The translations under genes and the position numbers were made by a program. Below, one piece after another: positions 62,781 through 64,000 of a DNA stretch of 64,000 nt. How positions within the stretch are numbered: the first letter of the stretch is position 1; the number at the start of each line of letters is the position of its first letter. This stretch comes from Taklimakanibacter deserti (GTDB lineage: Bacteria; Pseudomonadota; Alphaproteobacteria; Rhizobiales; Aestuariivirgaceae), in NCBI GenBank assembly GCA_003574785.1, contig QORU01000001.1, positions 62,001-126,000 on the forward strand. The letters are read 5' to 3'. A model generated the notes under the pieces. The model was not told the DNA's origin. It was given only the letters and a program-made list of their open reading frames with translations, and ran no database searches.

Positions 62781-64000
62781 TTGCTCAACAAAGCATTGGG
62801 TTTGCCGGATGAGCTGCGACCAGCTCACGCGGAAAGATCAAGCGAAGCTTCGCTTCGTCATGCGGCCCAAAGTGGCTATTCCAATCTTTTCGGCTGGAAG
62901 GCCTTTGCGAATCTGATCATCGCGCTGGCTTTATCGGCCGGCGCAGGCTTGGCGGTGCGCTCATATGCCGAGGAAATCGGCACTCAATCTTTGGCGAGAC
63001 AGGCGGACGAAAGGCTGAACCTGCTCGCAGCCACCTTTGTCACCCGCCTGGAGCGGTTTCGTTACCTTCCCAATGTCATTGCTCGATCCCGAGAGATCGA
63101 AAACCTTCTTGCGGACCAGGCGAATACTGAAAGCGTCAAAACCGGCAACCGTCTGCTGAAATCACTGGGCGATGGTGCGGGCGCGCTGGCCCTCTATGTC
63201 ATCAATGCAGATGGTCTGACACTCGCGGCCAGCAACCACGATCAGCCGGGCAGTTTTGTCGGGCAGAACTACCGCTTCCGGCCATATTTCCAGGATGCCA
63301 TCACAATAGGCGAGGGGCGCTACTATGGCGTCGGGGTCACGACAGGCGAGCCCGGATACTTTCTTTCCACCGGCGTTCGCAGCGGGAATGACATGTCAGG
63401 CGTAGCGGTCGTCAAGATCGACCTCCTTCCCCTGGAAACACAATGGCGCGAGGCTGGCGAATTGGTGAGTGTCGTCGATTCGACCGGCGTCATCTTTCTG
63501 TCGTCCGAGCCGGCCTGGCGCTATCAGGCAACGCGCCCAATCTCGACTGCCGACCGGGATTTGATCCAACACGAAAAAAGATATGGCAACGCTTCCCTGG
63601 TTGCGGTTCCCTGGCGTCCCCTGGACGAGAATTCGGCGAGCGGGCGTGGCGTTCATCTTATTGCGATCAACGATAATCGGCGGTCTGAAGCACGGGTGGT
63701 GAGGACGATGCCGCTGGGCGAAATCGGCTGGAGTTTGGTCTATCTCGCCAACCCCGCGCCCGCCAGGCTTCAAGCCAATATCGCCGGCCTGGCGGCATTC
63801 CTTGCCGCACTTCTCGCATGCGCGGCCCTGCTGATCCTCGCGCAGCGGCGACAAGTCAGAAAGGTCGAGCGCCAGGCGCTTAAGCAATTGGAAGCGCGTG
63901 TCGTCGAACGAACGGCAGCCCTTGTCGAGACGAATCGGCAGCTATCGGCGGAAATCGCAGAAAGGAAAACCGCACAAAGGGAGCTCGGAACGACCCGAAG
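62781..64000 (+). CDS. DctB-like sensor histidine kinase, N-terminal part (runs off window)
   Basis: Open to the window end, at least 406 residues. The start is a TTG at 62781 with GGGAGG 9 bp ahead; no ATG or GTG fits. After about 35 residues a first membrane helix (NLIIALALSAGAGLAV) leads into a periplasmic dCache sensor (ERLNLLAATFVTRLERFRYLPNVIARS, ALYVINADGLTLAASNHDQPGSFVGQNYRFRPYFQDAITIGEGRYYGVG, GYFLSTGVR), typical of DctB, which binds C4-dicarboxylates. The second helix (LAAFLAALLACAALLILAQ, about 345) is followed by a coiled coil (RVVERTAALVETNRQLSAEIAERK). The kinase core lies beyond the window; a DctD-type sigma-54 activator is expected next. Divergent from the MHS transporter. Confidence 0.85.
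   Translation, partial: MLNKALGLPDELRPAHAERSSEASLRHAAQSGYSNLFGWKAFANLIIALALSAGAGLAVRSYAEEIGTQSLARQADERLNLLAATFVTRLERFRYLPNVIARSREIENLLADQANTESVKTGNRLLKSLGDGAGALALYVINADGLTLAASNHDQPGSFVGQNYRFRPYFQDAITIGEGRYYGVGVTTGEPGYFLSTGVRSGNDMSGVAVVKIDLLPLETQWREAGELVSVVDSTGVIFLSSEPAWRYQATRPISTADRDLIQHEKRYGNASLVAVPWRPLDENSASGRGVHLIAINDNRRSEARVVRTMPLGEIGWSLVYLANPAPARLQANIAGLAAFLAALLACAALLILAQRRQVRKVERQALKQLEARVVERTAALVETNRQLSAEIAERKTAQRELGTTR

Overview
This window comes from a GC-rich alphaproteobacterium, most likely of the order Hyphomicrobiales (Rhizobiales). The evidence is a circularly permuted (two-piece) tmRNA gene, an alpha-type SspB, two DUF1127 mini-proteins, the fumC-DUF4169-ribbon-helix-helix block, AsmA, HflKC-DUF2065-Do protease and ilvIH/ilvC genes, and dispersed palindromic repeats of the kind seen between rhizobial genes. 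Most of it is chromosomal housekeeping DNA. I see no prophage, integrase, insertion sequence, CRISPR array or plasmid function.

Layout. 1-3.7 kb: the tail of a class III nucleotide cyclase, a tandem GNAT protein coupled to a periplasmic 5'-nucleotidase-like enzyme, and a DUF1127 gene. 3.7-11.5 kb: prmA, an ABC exporter, a repeat-filled gap, a small Pro/Thr-rich membrane protein, a multidrug-type MFS pump and a UvrD/PcrA helicase. 11.5-12.8 kb: two tiny paralogous proteins and a thioesterase. 12.8-21.3 kb: an FAD lactate/glycolate-type dehydrogenase, a giant AsmA protein with a 44-unit charged helical repeat, then (minus strand) fumC-DUF4169-RHH. 21.3-29.8 kb: TfoX-C, glycerophosphodiesterase, MFS, PHP phosphoesterase, M48 protease, Kup potassium transporter, MepA and SspB. 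29.9-30.2 kb: tmRNA, directly upstream of sspB.

30.4-38.4 kb is a plus-strand run: DUF2853, thyA, CPBP protease, GNAT, folA, amine oxidase, hflK, hflC, DUF2065 and a Do protease. It combines thymidylate/folate synthesis with membrane protein quality control, and several genes are joined by ATGA/GTGA overlaps. serB and miaA are divergent with 6 bp between their start codons. 40.3-48.3 kb holds branched-chain amino-acid synthesis: an ilv leader peptide with attenuator, ilvI, ilvH, then ddl, pdxJ, a LysE exporter, a second DUF1127 gene, an FAD monooxygenase and ilvC. 48.3-61 kb: GNAT, MscS channel, NmrA/HxlR pair, UPF0303, FUSC, DUF4893, a cysteine-rich lipoprotein, L,D-transpeptidase, an Old-Yellow-type flavin/Fe-S oxidoreductase and a Nudix protein. 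61-64 kb: an MHS-family dicarboxylate-type transporter divergent from a DctB-like sensor kinase, with candidate sigma-54 promoters facing each way and palindromes between them.

The least expected items are: (1) the AsmA protein with 44 uninterrupted 8-residue ER/K-type repeats; (2) a lipoprotein with cysteines at a strict 6-residue and then a strict 11-residue period; (3) tmRNA next to the gene for the adaptor that recognises its tag; (4) the divergent sigma-54 region at 62.4-62.7 kb; and (5) the ilv leader/attenuator. Everything was read by eye from the sequence. Family names come from motifs and general resemblance, not from a database search.
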